In this document: one piece after another, positions 24,701 through 41,056 of the stretch
Layout of the letters: each line of letters opens with the position of its first letter
Position numbering within the stretch: position 1 is the first letter of the stretch
Assembly: GCA_943735955.1 (NCBI GenBank)
Contig: OX030968.1
Span: forward strand, 2,479,343-2,543,342
Direction: 5' to 3'
DNA length: 64,000 nt
Source: Piscicola geometra
Taxonomy: Eukaryota > Annelida > Clitellata > Hirudinida > Piscicolidae
The notes under the pieces: generated by a model
The model's input: the letters and a program-made list of their open reading frames with translations, nothing else
What the model was told of the DNA's origin: nothing
Database searches by the model: none
Made by a program: the position numbers and the translations under genes

Positions 24701-27700
24701 TCAACGTCTATATCGTTCTCTAAAACAGCAATTTGTCTTAGAGTTCGTTTCGACAGGAACGTTCTGTAGGAGCTTGTCAGGGAGGTTTTCACCTGTTCTG
24801 AATCTCCGATGCAGTCATCAGCAGGTCTGAAACACTCCCTCCTCCTAATCCATCTCTCTTCTCCCTCCTTTGCCCATTCACTCCACTCACCCCAGTCTTC
24901 CACGTTTACGGGCGCTGGAGTTTGTGCTGTGTATGTTTTTCGTAGCTGTAATTCTCTTATATTTTAAGTTAAATACAAATTCAAAATCACTGAAATAAAC
25001 TTTAATTCAAATTAAATTAAAATAAGCTTCATATTAAACGCAAACCGTTTGTTTCGTTAATTCTTTTGCCTTTCTTGAGCTTTTGTATGAATGAGAAAAG
25101 AAGGGTTTTTACCTGGGTGTCATCGCCTTCGCACGTATCGCCATTCAAACACCTCCTCATCCTCGTCCAAACGTTTATGCCATCACTCGTCCAACCTCCC
25201 CACTCGCTCCACATGGCCTCTTCTTGGGTGTCTTTCACAGCTGAGAGGTTAAGATCAGTTGTACGATTAGTTCTGGCTAGTGAACTTGTGACAAGGTTAT
25301 GTTTTATAACTGGTCCGAGTATATCATCATTTAGTCAAAAAGTTTAAATTTGGTTAAACCGATTTAATTCTATTAATTATTTACTATTTTATTAACAGTG
25401 AGTTAGAAACATCGTAAAAACACTTTTTCGATTTTTATATCACTTCAAAATCAAATAATACCTTCAAGTTCCCTTTCTTTACAATCCACCTTCTTTGTCC
25501 TCGTCTCTAAAGCAGAACCTCTACACGGATATTTATGGATACACTCTCTAGAGCGCGTCCATTTTCTATCTTCATTTTCATCTTTCTTCCACTTTGACCA
25601 CTCTCTCCAATCAGATAACACCTCAGCAACGCGACCTGTTTGGTTGGTGTTTGTTAAGTTTAGTTTTTTGGGTTTCAACTATTAAATTATGTGTGTTTTA
25701 AACCTTTCATAATTTAGTTTAATAGCTTAATCGCGTGCTAAAAATACAAAATCTTACCTCCTTTATCCAAAGTCACGACCCAATCATCATAGGTACAAAC
25801 TCTGTCAACGTCTTCCAGTCCCACTTCTTCCACCTCGTTCAACCTCTTGCAATCTCCCCAGCTCTTCTTTTTCATCAGATTCATCGTTATGCTGGTCACT
25901 TCATCAAACGACTCAATATATTTGCTCTCGTCAACTTTAGACACCAACTTTTCGTTGAGAATGCTTTTAACAACTTTTTTGAAGTTTTTAGTTTTGAGAT
26001 TTGTTTTATCTTTGTCTCGGCTGTGACTTCCTTCGCCTTGTTTTTTGTCTTTGCTTTCATTATCAGCTTTAATTTCGCCTTCTTCGTCTCTACTCTTTTC
26101 ACCCTCTTTGATTTTGCTGTCATCTTTCAGCTCACCAACTACATCTTGACCATTAGTTTTAATATTTTGAATTTCTTCATCTCCACCTTGGAGTCTTCTA
26201 ACTCCCCCTCCAGCACCGCCCTTACCACCACCTTCCTTCAACTTGAAGCTTCCTCCTCCATCCCTTCCACCGTCTTCTTTCTTGGTTTTCTTGTCATCAG
26301 CTGTACATTCAGAAGAAATTTATTTAATTAGCTTCCATAAAAATTTTAATTTCAAGTTTTTATTTAAATGCCAAAAATGTACTTCAAAATATACTTTAAA
26401 ATATTTTTAAAAATTAAAGTTTTTTAAAACGTTCGCTAACCTTCAGATATTGGAATGACCGGTTTCGGAGCTTCAACCATTTTATTTTCCACTAGTAGAC
26501 CTGGCTTATCATCCTTCTTCTTTTCTCTCATCTTCCTTTTGCTCAACGTGTTGACCATTTTGCTTTCAGAATCATCACCTTCACACTCCATCCCTCCCTT
26601 GTTCAGGCATTCTCGTGTCCTCACGAGAGTTCCAGGACCGTCGGATGCCCACTCGGTCCACGGGCCCCAGTTGTCTTCTGAGTCAGTGGATGGTGCTGTG
26701 GTGGCTAATTTCTGACCTTTGTTCTTAGAGTCTCCATCTTTTGTTTCTTTTTCGAGATTGTCTTCACTTTTACTTCTACCACTTCTGTCTTCAATTCCAC
26801 TTCCTTCGCTTTGTTTTTTGTCTTTGTTTTTATTATCAGCTTTAATTTCGCCCTCTTCGTCTCTACTCTTTCCACCCTCTTTGATTTTGCTGTCATCTTT
26901 CAGTTCACCAACTACATCTTGACCACTAATTTTAATATTTTGAATTTCTTCATCTCCACCTTGGGGTCTTCTAACTCCACCTCCAGCACCGCTCTCACCA
27001 CCACCTTCCTTCAACTTGAAGCTTCCTCCTCCATCCCTTCCACCGTCTTCTTTCTTGGTTTTCTTGTCATCAGCTGTACATTCAGAAGAAATTTATTAAA
27101 TTAGCTTCCATAAAAATTTTAATTTCAAGTTTTTATTTAAATGCCAAAAATTTACTTCAAAATATACTTTAAAATACTTTTAAAAATTAAAGTTTTTTAA
27201 AACGTTCGCTAACCTTCCGATATTGGAATGACCGGTTTCGGAGCTTCAACCACTGTCTTTTCCACTAGTAGACCTGGGTTTTCTAATAGTAGACTTTCAT
27301 CTTTTCTACCGTCATCTTTCCTATCTTTCTTGTCATCAGCTGTAAATCCAGTAAAAACATATTTAATAAGCTTTTATACAACTTTTAATTTTTCAATTAA
27401 CTGAAAAATAAACTTTAAAATACTTCAAAGACTATAATAAGTTTTTCTCCTCATTTTCCCCAACCTTCAGGAATAAGAATGACTGGTTTCGGGGTTTCAA
27501 CCACTGGCTTTTCCACTAGTAAACCTGGCTTATCATCCTTCTTCTTATCTCTCATCTTCCTTTTGCTCAACGTGTTCACCATTTTGCTTTCAGAATCATC
27601 GCCTTCACACTCCATCCCTCCCTTGTTCAGGCATTCCCGCGTCCTCACGAGAGTTCCAGGACCGTCGGATGCCCACTCGGTCCATGGGCCCCAGTTGTCT

Positions 27701-27881
27701 TCTGAGTCAGTTGGTACTGTTGTTGGAAATATAGTGATGTTAAAGCGGTTAAACATTGTGAAATAAAATACTTTTTATTATCAAGTATCAACAAAATGAA
27801 ATTCTGACCCAAATCATTCGACTTTGCTGAAATGCTGAGGACGTACAACAGCAAAAGAAGCAAAGCTCTTTTCAAAATCAT
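126..27881 (-). CDS. Giant secreted multi-TSP1 / C-type lectin / SKDK-repeat protein (whole gene, 47 exons)
   Basis: Forty-seven minus-strand exons join into one open frame of 17,709 coding bases (about 5,902 residues plus stop). Each junction has AG and GT borders and the phases agree from end to end. Most introns are phase 1, the usual pattern for shuffled extracellular modules. The order is signal peptide; Gly-rich and charged stretches with 11 TSP1-like modules; a 50-bp microexon; 38 modules of the W-x-x-W ... NPxPxxGG type; one C-type lectin domain; and 9 more charged modules, the last two separated and followed by long SKDK repeats. I see no transmembrane segment. TSP1 modules are known extracellular adhesion and matrix domains; a role as a secreted matrix, mucus or cocoon-like structural protein is inference. 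The stop is at 126-128, with no AATAAA in the remaining 125 bases. I do not recognise it as a named gene. It could be two genes joined by my model, but phase continuity argues against that. The individual segments follow. Confidence 0.8.
370..3200 (-). repeat. 24-bp coding minisatellite (exon 47)
   Basis: Units of 24 bp encode GSKDKVRG and variants (I for V, R for K, K for R). They are nested in higher-order blocks of several hundred bases that themselves recur almost identically (for example around 840-1110 and 2300-2590). The unit is a multiple of three with few stop-forming triplets, so other frames and the opposite strand also stay open over long distances. Confidence 0.85.
4074..4256 (-). 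CDS. Exon 46: TSP1-like module between the two SKDK exons
   Basis: A 183-bp phase 1-1 exon encoding LSDWNLWGDWVEIGKDWWKRERTCKDPSS-QNCKG followed by a basic run (KREQKRRRRRW). It has the charged-class pattern: spaced Trp, R-x-R-x-C, C-K-G. It interrupts the two long repeat exons, which suggests the repeat-plus-module unit was duplicated as a whole. Confidence 0.72.
4396..6653 (-). CDS. Exon 45: SKDK-repeat polyampholyte region 1
   Basis: A 2,258-bp exon, phase 2 in and phase 1 out. After a short lead (KRKKRTDHRIKF ... FIAKIFGEHVNK) it is almost entirely tandem 8-residue units of the type GSKDKVRG. Interspersed blocks are SGSYDVKIRSGSEDRKSKS, KETKDVGPEAPKAERKS and SKDKSKDSKSKSKDK. It ends in a Lys/Ser/His-rich stretch and GDFSCDEDEG. 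It is rich in Lys, Asp, Ser and Gly, with no hydrophobic core, so disorder is expected. Its composition would suit phosphorylation or mineral or polyanion binding; that is inference. The donor is GAAG|GTGGTT, or three bases further on. Confidence 0.75.
4640..6480 (-). repeat. 24-bp coding minisatellite (exon 45)
   Basis: The same 24-bp family as in the last exon, with the extra block encoding SYDVKIRSGSEDRKSKSGSK recurring several times. The similarity of units between the two exons, which are separated by a unique module exon, points to exchange or recent duplication. Confidence 0.85.
6740..6781. repeat. (TA)n microsatellite
   Basis: A run of about 20 TA dinucleotides in the intron between exons 44 and 45 of the giant gene. 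Confidence 0.95.
6876..8928 (-). CDS. Exons 39-44: six charged TSP1-like modules
   Basis: Exon 39 8737-8928, exon 40 8386-8568, exon 41 8059-8259, exon 42 7690-7872, exon 43 7203-7424 and exon 44 6876-6987. Typical sequence: KDWDVWGKW, R-x-R-x-C, then Cys-(K/R)-G about six residues later and a basic tail. Exon 40 has lost the first Cys (RRDRKAKVAEKCRG), leaving an odd Cys there. Exon 44 stops in phase 2 just after its second Cys (PRC-AA|GTTAGT), so the rest comes from exon 45. These resemble exons 6-14, so the two charged blocks flank the central NPxP block. Confidence 0.7.
9051..9310 (-). CDS. Exon 38: acidic tract plus TSP1-like module
   Basis: A 260-bp exon, phase 2 in and phase 1 out. 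It opens with an almost pure Glu/Asp run of about 20 residues, then GTWGSWSEWTES, RHRRCERGSCKGK and RRRLECD, and ends with a second acidic stretch (EDSEDKDEEDD). The charged module class resumes here after the lectin domain. The acidic tract comes from GAA/GAT repeats. Confidence 0.72.
9435..10395 (-). CDS. Exons 35-37: C-type lectin-like domain
   Basis: Exon 35 (10213-10395) starts CPADYAYIPESNSCYKL, followed by W-E-G-G-R-R-A-C and IDNQQEQSTLVKYF, a standard N-terminal half. Exon 36 (9779-9970) has LYLWTAGRR, a Gly/Lys/Arg-rich insertion of about 25 residues, FFWLPNS and MCYKNWK. Exon 37 (9435-9582) supplies GEPGEELSKDQC and FKWKSGGCGCYKE. Known: C-type lectin domains bind sugars or proteins and use EPN/QPD and WND motifs for calcium. 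Here GEPGEE is present, but no clear WND is visible, so calcium-dependent sugar binding is doubtful. This is the only non-TSP1 module I could identify. Confidence 0.78.
10614..12558 (-). CDS. Exons 29-34: six central-class TSP1-like modules
   Basis: Exon 29 12397-12558, exon 30 11994-12155, exon 31 11586-11750, exon 32 11237-11398, exon 33 10947-11120, exon 34 10614-10757, all phase 1-1 and mostly 162 bp. Each keeps (D/H)GGW, two further Trp, R-x-R-x-C and a second Cys in a CxG context. Exon 34 (DGGWCEWSEW) has the extra Cys between Trp residues but no C-x-C partner, and it is shorter (144 bp). Exon 34 directly precedes the lectin exons. Confidence 0.78.
12833..13130 (-). CDS. Exons 27-28: one split TSP1-like module (tentative junction)
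   Basis: Exon 27 (13063-13130) encodes VDGQWGEWSVWSEP; exon 28 (12833 to 12938 or 12941) encodes KRERHCDQPPPSHGGAECLG. Together they form one module split in a Trp half and a Cys half, as in exons 25-26, but with a phase-0 intron. The exon 28 acceptor (ACGAAG or GAAGAAG) follows a CATCATCAC microsatellite rather than a pyrimidine tract, and two AGs three bases apart are possible. The frame continues correctly either way. This is the weakest junction of the gene. Confidence 0.55.
13393..16952 (-). CDS. Exons 18-26: ten central-class TSP1-like modules
   Basis: Exon 18 16791-16952 (one module); exon 19 16093-16584 (three modules in one exon); exon 20 15737-15898; exon 21 15407-15568; exon 22 15048-15209; exon 23 14670-14831; exon 24 14291-14455; exons 25 and 26 (13705-13780 and 13393-13478) together make one module split by a phase-2 intron between the Trp region and the first Cys. 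The lengths are 162 bp or multiples close to it, including the sum of the split pair. Sequences run NGNWGQWQEW, DGGWTEWSEW, DGYWSEWGEW and similar, each followed by a two-Cys half. Exon 22 has an additional Cys near its end. Confidence 0.78.
13983..14175. repeat. 22-bp minisatellite in intron 24
   Basis: Tandem copies of a unit close to CATCCAACCAACACCACCCT plus two more bases, in the intron between exons 24 and 25. It is strongly pyrimidine- and C-rich on the plus strand. Open frames across it are by-products of the repeat. Confidence 0.85.
17122..20280 (-). CDS. Exon 17: uninterrupted array of 20 TSP1-like modules
   Basis: One 3,159-bp exon (1,053 codons, phase 1-1) with exactly 20 tandem modules averaging 52.7 residues. 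Typical features are PVDGAWSEWSDW, R-T-R-x-C, N-P-x-P-x-Y-G-G-K and C-x-G. Most modules have only two Cys. The usual first Cys pair (CSxTCG) and the C-terminal Cys are missing, so only the C3-C4 bond of a canonical module can form. Class D modules (CDNP ... NGG ... CEG) and class T modules (CTNP ... YGGK ... C) alternate along most of the array. Modules 1, 14 and 16 share an extra Cys between the first two Trp (WCQW/WCEW) together with a C-x-C. The W-x-x-W motifs are candidate C-mannosylation sites; the O-fucosylation motif is absent. Confidence 0.85.
20470..20631 (-). CDS. Exon 16: single 54-residue TSP1-like module
   Basis: A 162-bp phase 1-1 exon encoding VNGGWGMWLEWS ... RRVRMCDNPIPSLEGDACQG. 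It is the first of the central class: a (V/I)(D/N)G start, three spaced Trp, R-x-R-x-C, then N-P-x-P and a second Cys before G. A module length of 54 codons recurs in most central exons. Confidence 0.75.
20784..20832 (+). repeat. Dispersed repeat copy with TATAGCGCT core (copy 1)
   Basis: CAATCAATCAATAAAATACC then TTTATATAGCGCTTTTTTAA. The same arrangement, CAATCAATC followed 15-20 bases later by T(A)TAGCGCT and a T-rich stretch, occurs at about 45535-45615 (minus), 58651-58700 and 62727-62800. This copy sits in an intron of the giant gene. Confidence 0.55.
20975..21024 (-). CDS. Exon 15: 50-bp acidic microexon
   Basis: The acceptor is CTACAG|CGAAAC and the donor ACA|GTAAGT. Spliced between exons 14 and 16 it encodes about 17 residues, SETNPEEEEELPGNLID, and it converts a phase-2 entry to a phase-1 exit, which is exactly what its neighbours need. 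It separates the charged modules from the central NPxP-type block. It contains no Cys or module. Confidence 0.6.
21224..21728 (-). CDS. Exons 13-14: two charged TSP1-like modules
   Basis: Exon 13 (21540-21728) encodes KDDWNGWKDW ... RDRDCKNDPASGKCRG. Exon 14 (21224-21356) encodes ADWDKWNEW ... RKRKCLNAKGPCRG. Exon 14 starts in phase 1 but ends in phase 2 (AG|GTGAAAG), so it cannot join directly to the next phase-1 module exon; the microexon at 20975-21024 resolves this. A 1.4-kb intron, long for this gene, precedes exon 13. Confidence 0.7.
21729..23124. other. Long intron of the giant gene; no gene seen
   Basis: About 1.4 kb of AT-rich intron between exons 12 and 13. It ends with an ATC/ATT microsatellite at 23034-23090. 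GC-richer islands near 22100-22190 and 22640-22710 look like decayed mobile DNA, but I could not identify a family. Confidence 0.6.
23125..25635 (-). CDS. Exons 6-12: seven single charged TSP1-like modules
   Basis: One module per exon, all phase 1-1: exon 6 25462-25635, exon 7 25046-25240, exon 8 24696-24914, exon 9 24360-24581, exon 10 23943-24158, exon 11 23583-23765, exon 12 23125-23436. Each has a W-x-x-W pair (DWREWSKW, EDWGEWSEW, DDWNQWENW, NWTQWTEW), then R-x-R-x-C and a second Cys before a charged tail. The NPxPxxGG stretch of the central modules is missing, and 20-40 charged residues link one module to the next. Exon 12 repeats the exon 2/exon 4 module and adds an acidic DEDDDEE tract. 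The exon 7 donor (GTTTGC) is weak; an earlier GTAAAA lies in a different phase. Confidence 0.7.
25758..27716 (-). CDS. Exons 2-5: N-terminal TSP1 modules and Gly/Lys/Asp-rich linkers
   Basis: Exon 2 (27465-27716) carries a module, NWGPWTEW ... RTRECLNKGG ... CEGDD. Exon 3 (27214-27339) is a 42-codon charged linker. Exon 4 (26441-27073) begins with a Gly-rich stretch (GGGESGAGGGVRR), runs through Lys/Glu/Asp-rich sequence and ends in a module nearly identical to that of exon 2. Exon 5 (25758-26300) repeats the first part of exon 4, then diverges into a Lys/Glu-rich region (KKSWGDCKRLNEVEE) with no recognisable module. All four are phase 1-1. Exons 4 and 5 and their 5'-flanking introns are close copies, so a segment of about 0.77 kb was duplicated recently. 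The linkers have no family I recognise. Confidence 0.75.
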
Positions 27882-27890
27882 TTCTTTCAT
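27809..27890 (-). CDS. Exon 1 of the giant gene: signal peptide
   Basis: Two nearby starts, 27890 and 27881, both open into a hydrophobic core (RALLLLLLYVLSISA) followed by KSNDL, a clear secretion signal. I prefer 27881 (MILKR...) because a short basic n-region then directly precedes the core; the longer start adds only three residues. A further in-frame Met lies at 27926. The exon ends in phase 1 at G|GTCAGA. This is the 5' end of the coding region. I saw no convincing TATA box upstream. Confidence 0.75.
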
Positions 27891-27929
27891 CATCAAACTA
27901 GCTTTATCATTTTGAAAATACTTCAAATA

Positions 27930-30900
27930 TTTAAAAATCTTCTTTCCTTTCCTCCTTTCTTTTCTTTCGACACTTTTTTCTTTTTCTCCTTAGAGAGTTT
28001 CCGGTCGACTTTTTGAAGCACGTGGAGAATATTCAAATGATAGAACTTCAAATTGGAAATTGAAAAGTTATTGGAAGCCTAAAGCCGAATAAAATATTTA
28101 ACTTTATTGGACAGTGCATGAAGGGATAAGAGAGGCTTAAATAGACGTTGTAACGTAGTTTGATTGTTCGAACATCTGGGTCAACTGTTGCCTATAGTGT
28201 TATTCATGTTGGTTATAACGAAGTATTTGATGAGCAAGTTGTTTATGTATGTATCGGTCTTGTTTGAGTAGGAGGAGAGGGGGTATAGATGCTTGTTCAA
28301 CAAATGTTGCACACGATATTTGTTGCTGAAGGGATTGTTAAAAAGTTTCAAGCGTTGCTGTTGTTGTAATGGAGTGTGAATTCCCTTGCGACTCGCTATG
28401 AATGAAAGTTCACTTTAAATTTGTTGTAATTTTGGGTTGAAAGCATTAAAATGTTGTGTGATGTATTTGTTTATTTTACATTTCTAGGTTAATTCTTTCA
28501 ATGAATAATATGCATATAATATAATTAACTAAGACTAAGTATTTGAAGATATACTAATAGATAAGACGTCTTAGGCTGATAAGCCCATTTATAAATACGT
28601 GTCAACTTCGTTGTATTGTGAGTTGTTATTACCCAGCCTTGGGTCGATTTCCGATACTTAATCTGCGTTATGTGTTATTATTTTATTTTGGATTTTTTTG
28701 GATAATCTGTTTTTGGCAACTTATCACTTTAGATGCTGAATTTATTTTAGCAATTTTTCATCTAGAATGTAGTAAATACAAAATGAGAATGAAACGACAG
28801 TTTGAAACAAACCGTTCTTGGTTTCTTTTAATCTCTATGAATTGATGCACAGAAATCTTTTAGGTAGCCAATAAATTATTTTCAAATGTTATTATTCCTT
28901 TTGCCTTATTATTAAAATAATAGGTTATCAATAATATTAATCCAAATTTAATAATTTTTAGTTAATTTTATCCCATAAATATTCTATAAATGAAATTTCT
29001 TTATTATTTCACCATCTTTATGCTTCGCCATCCCGTTTATTTTCCAAATGATGGCATTTTCGGAAAAGAAATAACACAAAATAAATAAATAAAAATATTT
29101 TTATATGAAAATGCTTTCAATACTCCTCCCTTTTCATTAGTTGTTCTTAGGATCGTGCTTCAAAAAAAGCCTTTTTTTATTACTTTGCATTAATTATAGA
29201 AAATAATTTCAACAAAGTGTTTTTACAGAATTGAAAATATAATATAAAAAACAGATTTTTGATTCAAAGATTTTTTTGTTTAAAAAAATATTTGTTAATT
29301 TAATATACTATTAAATACCTATTTAATTTTTAACCAAAACCAAAAATATGGGAGCCGTAAATTTCAAAACGACATTATTGATTTTAAATTCTCCATTTCG
29401 ACACTTGCTGTCTTATTTTTGAGACTCCACCACGACCTTCCTTGACTCCTAACACCACGGCAATTTATCACTTCAACAAGCCTTGCCGATGTATAAAATA
29501 AAAAAATGTTGAAAATTTATTTATTTATTGCCAATACATCCCCGAAAAGTGGCTGCAGGATCAATAGCTTTCAATGGCTTTCATGAGAATTAGTTTTACG
29601 ACTTCAAAAAAGCATTTTTATGGCATAGCATCACTCATCTTCATCATCATCGAGCGGACGCAGATAAGAGGTCAAAAGCTTTTTTTCACGGCACCACAGA
29701 ATGACTTTTCCACAGCTTTCTGTTCACTATTCTATTCAAGTTTGTAAGAAGGTCTATCACTACTTTATCCAGGTTTATTAGATGGTCCATTTCTACTTAT
29801 ATCAGGTTTATTAAATGGTTCATCTCTACTTGATTCAGGTTTATTAAATGGTCCATCTCTACTTGATTCAAGTCTATTAAATGGTCCATTTCTACTTCAT
29901 TTAAGTTTATTAAATGTTCCATCTAAATTCCTACTTCAAGAGAAGTACTAAGAAGTCTTTGAAGTTTCTCAGAAACAAATCGAAAATCTATAAAGCCGGA
30001 GTTAGTGGGAGGCGAGTGTGCTTAAGTAAGCTGGTATGTAAGCTATCGAGCTTCAGAAAAGGATGTTGATTGTTATGCAGAGGTCTCATTGGTGTGATGC
30101 AATGTGTTCAGCTAAAAATTGATTTATCTTTTTTGTTGCTGGTAAGTTTGCATTGCCTTTTAGTTGTGTAGGTAGTTGCAATGGAAGTTTAATCTTGGGT
30201 TTGTTGTTAATGTTTTTTTGGCTTTATTTATTTTCGCATTATAAAGTTTAAAAAAAAAGAGATCATGGGTGTATTGAGGTTTTTGAAATTAAAATTATAA
30301 CTTCAGAATTTTTTAAAAATTGCTTGCGTGTCTATTTATATTAGATATAATAAATGAAAGTTGAAAGTAGGAAAATAGTTTTGGAAGGTTTGAAGATTAA
30401 TCACCAAAATTCTTTGAAAATGAAAAAAACAACAAATGCGTATTTTTTTTTATTCAAAAATATTTATAATAATTTTTCAGTTTGCAAAAAATTCAATTAA
30501 AGCGTTTTCTATAAAAACTAAACGAATAAAAATATTGAAGAACTGTAAGTAAAAAACTCAAAATAAACAAGATAGAACAATTTTGAAAACTAAAATATCT
30601 AATTTTATTTTATATAAAATCAATTGCGAAACCAATTTTGAATGTCGATGAGTTTTGCAAAACTAATTATTCACCGAATAATTTGGTGAAAAAAATATAA
30701 TTAGGTGCGTGCTCAAAAAAACGAGATAAAAAATAAAATTCGAAAATAAATATATAAAAAAACTTGAATAGCTTTGTCTTTAGAGCTAAAAAATATTATT
30801 GAAAAAAAAAATTTTAAGTTTAAGAAGTTTCAATGAGAATTAATATTAATTGACAAATCCATGTTGACTTGACGTTTATTGGAGAAAAGAAAACCACATT

Positions 30901-31363
30901 GATGATGGTGGTGATGATTATGATGATGATGATGATGACGATGATGATGAGGATGAAGACGACGATGATGGTTGCGATAATGATGTTGATGAAGCTAAAA
31001 AAAGTAGAAAAAAAAAGAGGCGCAAGAAAAATAAGCAGCACATAGTGGTGATGAAATTCTCATTCCAAATAAACTCTCGATTATTTCAACACTTTCCCGA
31101 AATTCAGGGCGTTTCCTATGGCGCGAAGAATGAGAGATTTGAAAGGATGCAAACAATTTTACAATAAATATTTATATAAGTTTATTCGTGTGTGTGTGAA
31201 TCGAAAATATGAGTATTTAGAAAATAATTAATTGAGAGTTGAAAATAATTTTCAAGGTAGAAAAGTTTGAAAGCGTCTTATGATTGGCTACAAGAGCTTA
31301 TCTTTTTTTAAATTTAAATGTCTGTATTATCATTACCATCATCATTTTTTATCACCATCATCA
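27930..31363. other. Intergenic region upstream of the giant gene
   Basis: AT-rich sequence between the start of the giant gene and the 3' end of the ankyrin gene. It contains a 33-bp tandem repeat (29771-29935) and a GAT-rich tract (about 30897-30995). The longest open frames are short and lack family motifs. It should hold the giant gene's promoter, but I see no clear core element. Confidence 0.6.
29771..29935. repeat. 33-bp tandem repeat, five units
   Basis: Five 33-bp units beginning AGGTTTATTAAATGGTCCAT, each with a few substitutions; the third and second are closest. It is not coding. Confidence 0.9.
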
Positions 31364-31369
31364 TTTATT
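31364..31369 (-). promoter_or_regulatory. Candidate polyadenylation signal AATAAA (ankyrin gene)
   Basis: TTTATT on the plus strand reads AATAAA on the gene strand, 10 bases past the stop codon at 31380-31382. It is close to the stop and lies inside an ATT-rich microsatellite, so it could be fortuitous. Confidence 0.35.
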
Positions 31370-31379
31370 ATTATCATCA

Positions 31380-38578
<7,199 letters not shown>

Positions 38579-39559
38579 TTTTGAATTCAGTTCTTTTATC
38601 GTTTCGGAATAACTGCTGTGAAGTTGTACTTTTTGTAGTAGTTTTAGTTCTAGTTATTGTTGTTATTATTGTTGTTGTTGTTTTTTAATTTATTGTTTTT
38701 AAAACACTTATTTTGTTTTTGTTGGTGTCTTTAAATATGTATTCTTCTTTCTTTTTCTATTGTTTTCAAATTCCGTAAAATCTCGTCTGAGTTGTAAAAG
38801 ATAATGGAAGAAGAGGCTTCTCGAGTATTCTTTTGTTTTTTCTTTTTTTCGCTTTTTTTATTTTTTCGTGTTTTGTTTTTGTTTTGTTGCTGTATTTTGT
38901 TTCTATTGTTGCGTGTGCGTTTTTTTTGTTTTAAAACATATTTTTTTGAAGTAGTTTCAGTTTTTTTTATATTCTAGGAACATACCTTGAACTTTTTTTG
39001 TAGTTGTGGATGTTGTGGATGAACGTATTGTAATGTATAACTTATACAGTTTCTGTGTTTTTGTTGTTTTGTTTTTTTTGTTGTTGTATGAAGTTTATGT
39101 TTTGTTTTTTATGATTTTTTCATCTTCTCGTTTTTCTCTTATCAGTAGTCTCTGTAATTTTATCTTGAATTTATTACTGTATGTATTATGTGACATTAAA
39201 CCAAAAAGAAAAAACAGTCAAAACAGATTTTTGAAACGAAAATTGAAAATAAATTGAATAAAAATAGTTTTTTAAAAAAATTATATATATTTTGTTATAA
39301 AAAGTTTATGGAAAATCATCAAATTCAAATAACTTGTACAAAATTTCATTTCAATATCCATTCCAATTCCAACTTACCACACAACCATTTTTTACATCCC
39401 ACTCACCATTCCGTCGATCCTTATTGACCCTTTAACCATATCTCAGACCATTAAATTGTATCCTAGCACCTTTCATTCCAGTCTCAATCTTTCGCCTATT
39501 ACTCTTCCGTCATAGTAACCCAATATATCCTAGTATTTTGTATACTTTTATATATACCA

Positions 39560-39785
39560 TCTCCACCATCCCAACCACATCCCATCTTCCCCTCAACCAT
39601 CCCAAATCACATCCCATCCTCTCCTCAAACATCTCAAATCACATCCCATCCTCCCCTCCACCATCCCAACCACATCCCATCCTCCCCTCCACCATCCCAA
39701 CCACATCCCATCCTCCCCTCCACCATCCCAACCACATCCCATTCTCCCCTCCACCATCCCAAATCACATCCCATCCTCCACTCCC
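39560..39785. repeat. About 30-bp minisatellite (CCATCCCAACCACATCCCAT)
   Basis: Six or seven imperfect tandem units of ACCACATCCCATCCTCCCCT plus about ten bases. Confidence 0.88.
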
Positions 39786-41056
39786 CCATTCAAAATAAAA
39801 TCCCAGAAAAGAAACTCCACGACAAATCGGCGTCACTTTAAATTCTCGGCCACTCTTCGGATGTTTGTTCACCACAAACACTCCACTCCTTCGCCAACTC
39901 TCCACGCAAATACCCACGTAATAGAGGTTCTCTTGGAGTGTTCGCACGAACAAGAATCAGTAAGAATAGTTTTGAATGGTTTTTCAATGGAAAAAATAGT
40001 AATTTTTTTTGTTTTATTGAATTAGAAAGAAAAAAATCTGAAATGGAATAGAATAGAATAGAGTAAAATCAAATACATTGCAATAAAATCAAATAAAAGA
40101 AAATACAATATTATGAAATACAAGAAAATAAAATACGATTCCATATATAAAATACTGTAAAATACATATTATAAAAACGACACTATTATATAAATTACAA
40201 TACAACACGCTAGAGGTGCAAACCTAATTTTTGTAAACAGTTTTTAAAGTTCTTTTTGTATACAAATAACTGAACCGAGTTTTATAGAAACCTCATCATT
40301 TTACTAATTCATGAAAAAATAAACTGTTTTACAGCTTATTATCACTAATTTTTTTTAATTATTGAAAATGTATACCTCTAAAGTTCTCCGATTCCAATCC
40401 AATTAAATCAATCAAAAGCACTCATCAAAGTAATTAATAATCTTTCCAGATTTATGAAGATTACTGTCCTCAAAGCCATTTCAAAAGTAAATTTTCACAA
40501 TTCAAAAACCAGTAAAAAGTAATAAATAGTAATTCTAAGCATTAGCACTAATTCAAAAACCTTAAAACCTCCAAACTTTAAATATTTTTCAGCTTTTCCA
40601 CTTTCCAAGACTGGGCCTGAAACGTCTATATAAGCGATGATATATATGCCACTCCACACTGCCCTCTCCACTCCATCCACTCAAGCCTTTGCAGGCGTAT
40701 GGAAGTGTAAACTTGAGTCGGACCATTAGTCAAACATGGATTTTTTATACAAATGTCAACGGGTCGGAAACTTATTTTTTAAGCTAACTTCGTCAAAATT
40801 TGATTTCAATCCATTTAAAAAATGATAAATGAAAATGATAAAGAATTAGAAGCACTTTAATTTTAAAGTTATTAGTTAATTAAAAAACAATAAACTTTGA
40901 ATTGTTTTAATATTTTTAATTATTTCAACCTTCAAAAGAATAGTGGTTAGCCAAATGCAAATGATTCTCCGAGTGCCCAGATAATCTTTTCCATCCTACT
41001 TTTTATTTGGAGGCAAATGGATTGTTATTGATTCATAACAGAGTAAAAAGAAAATA

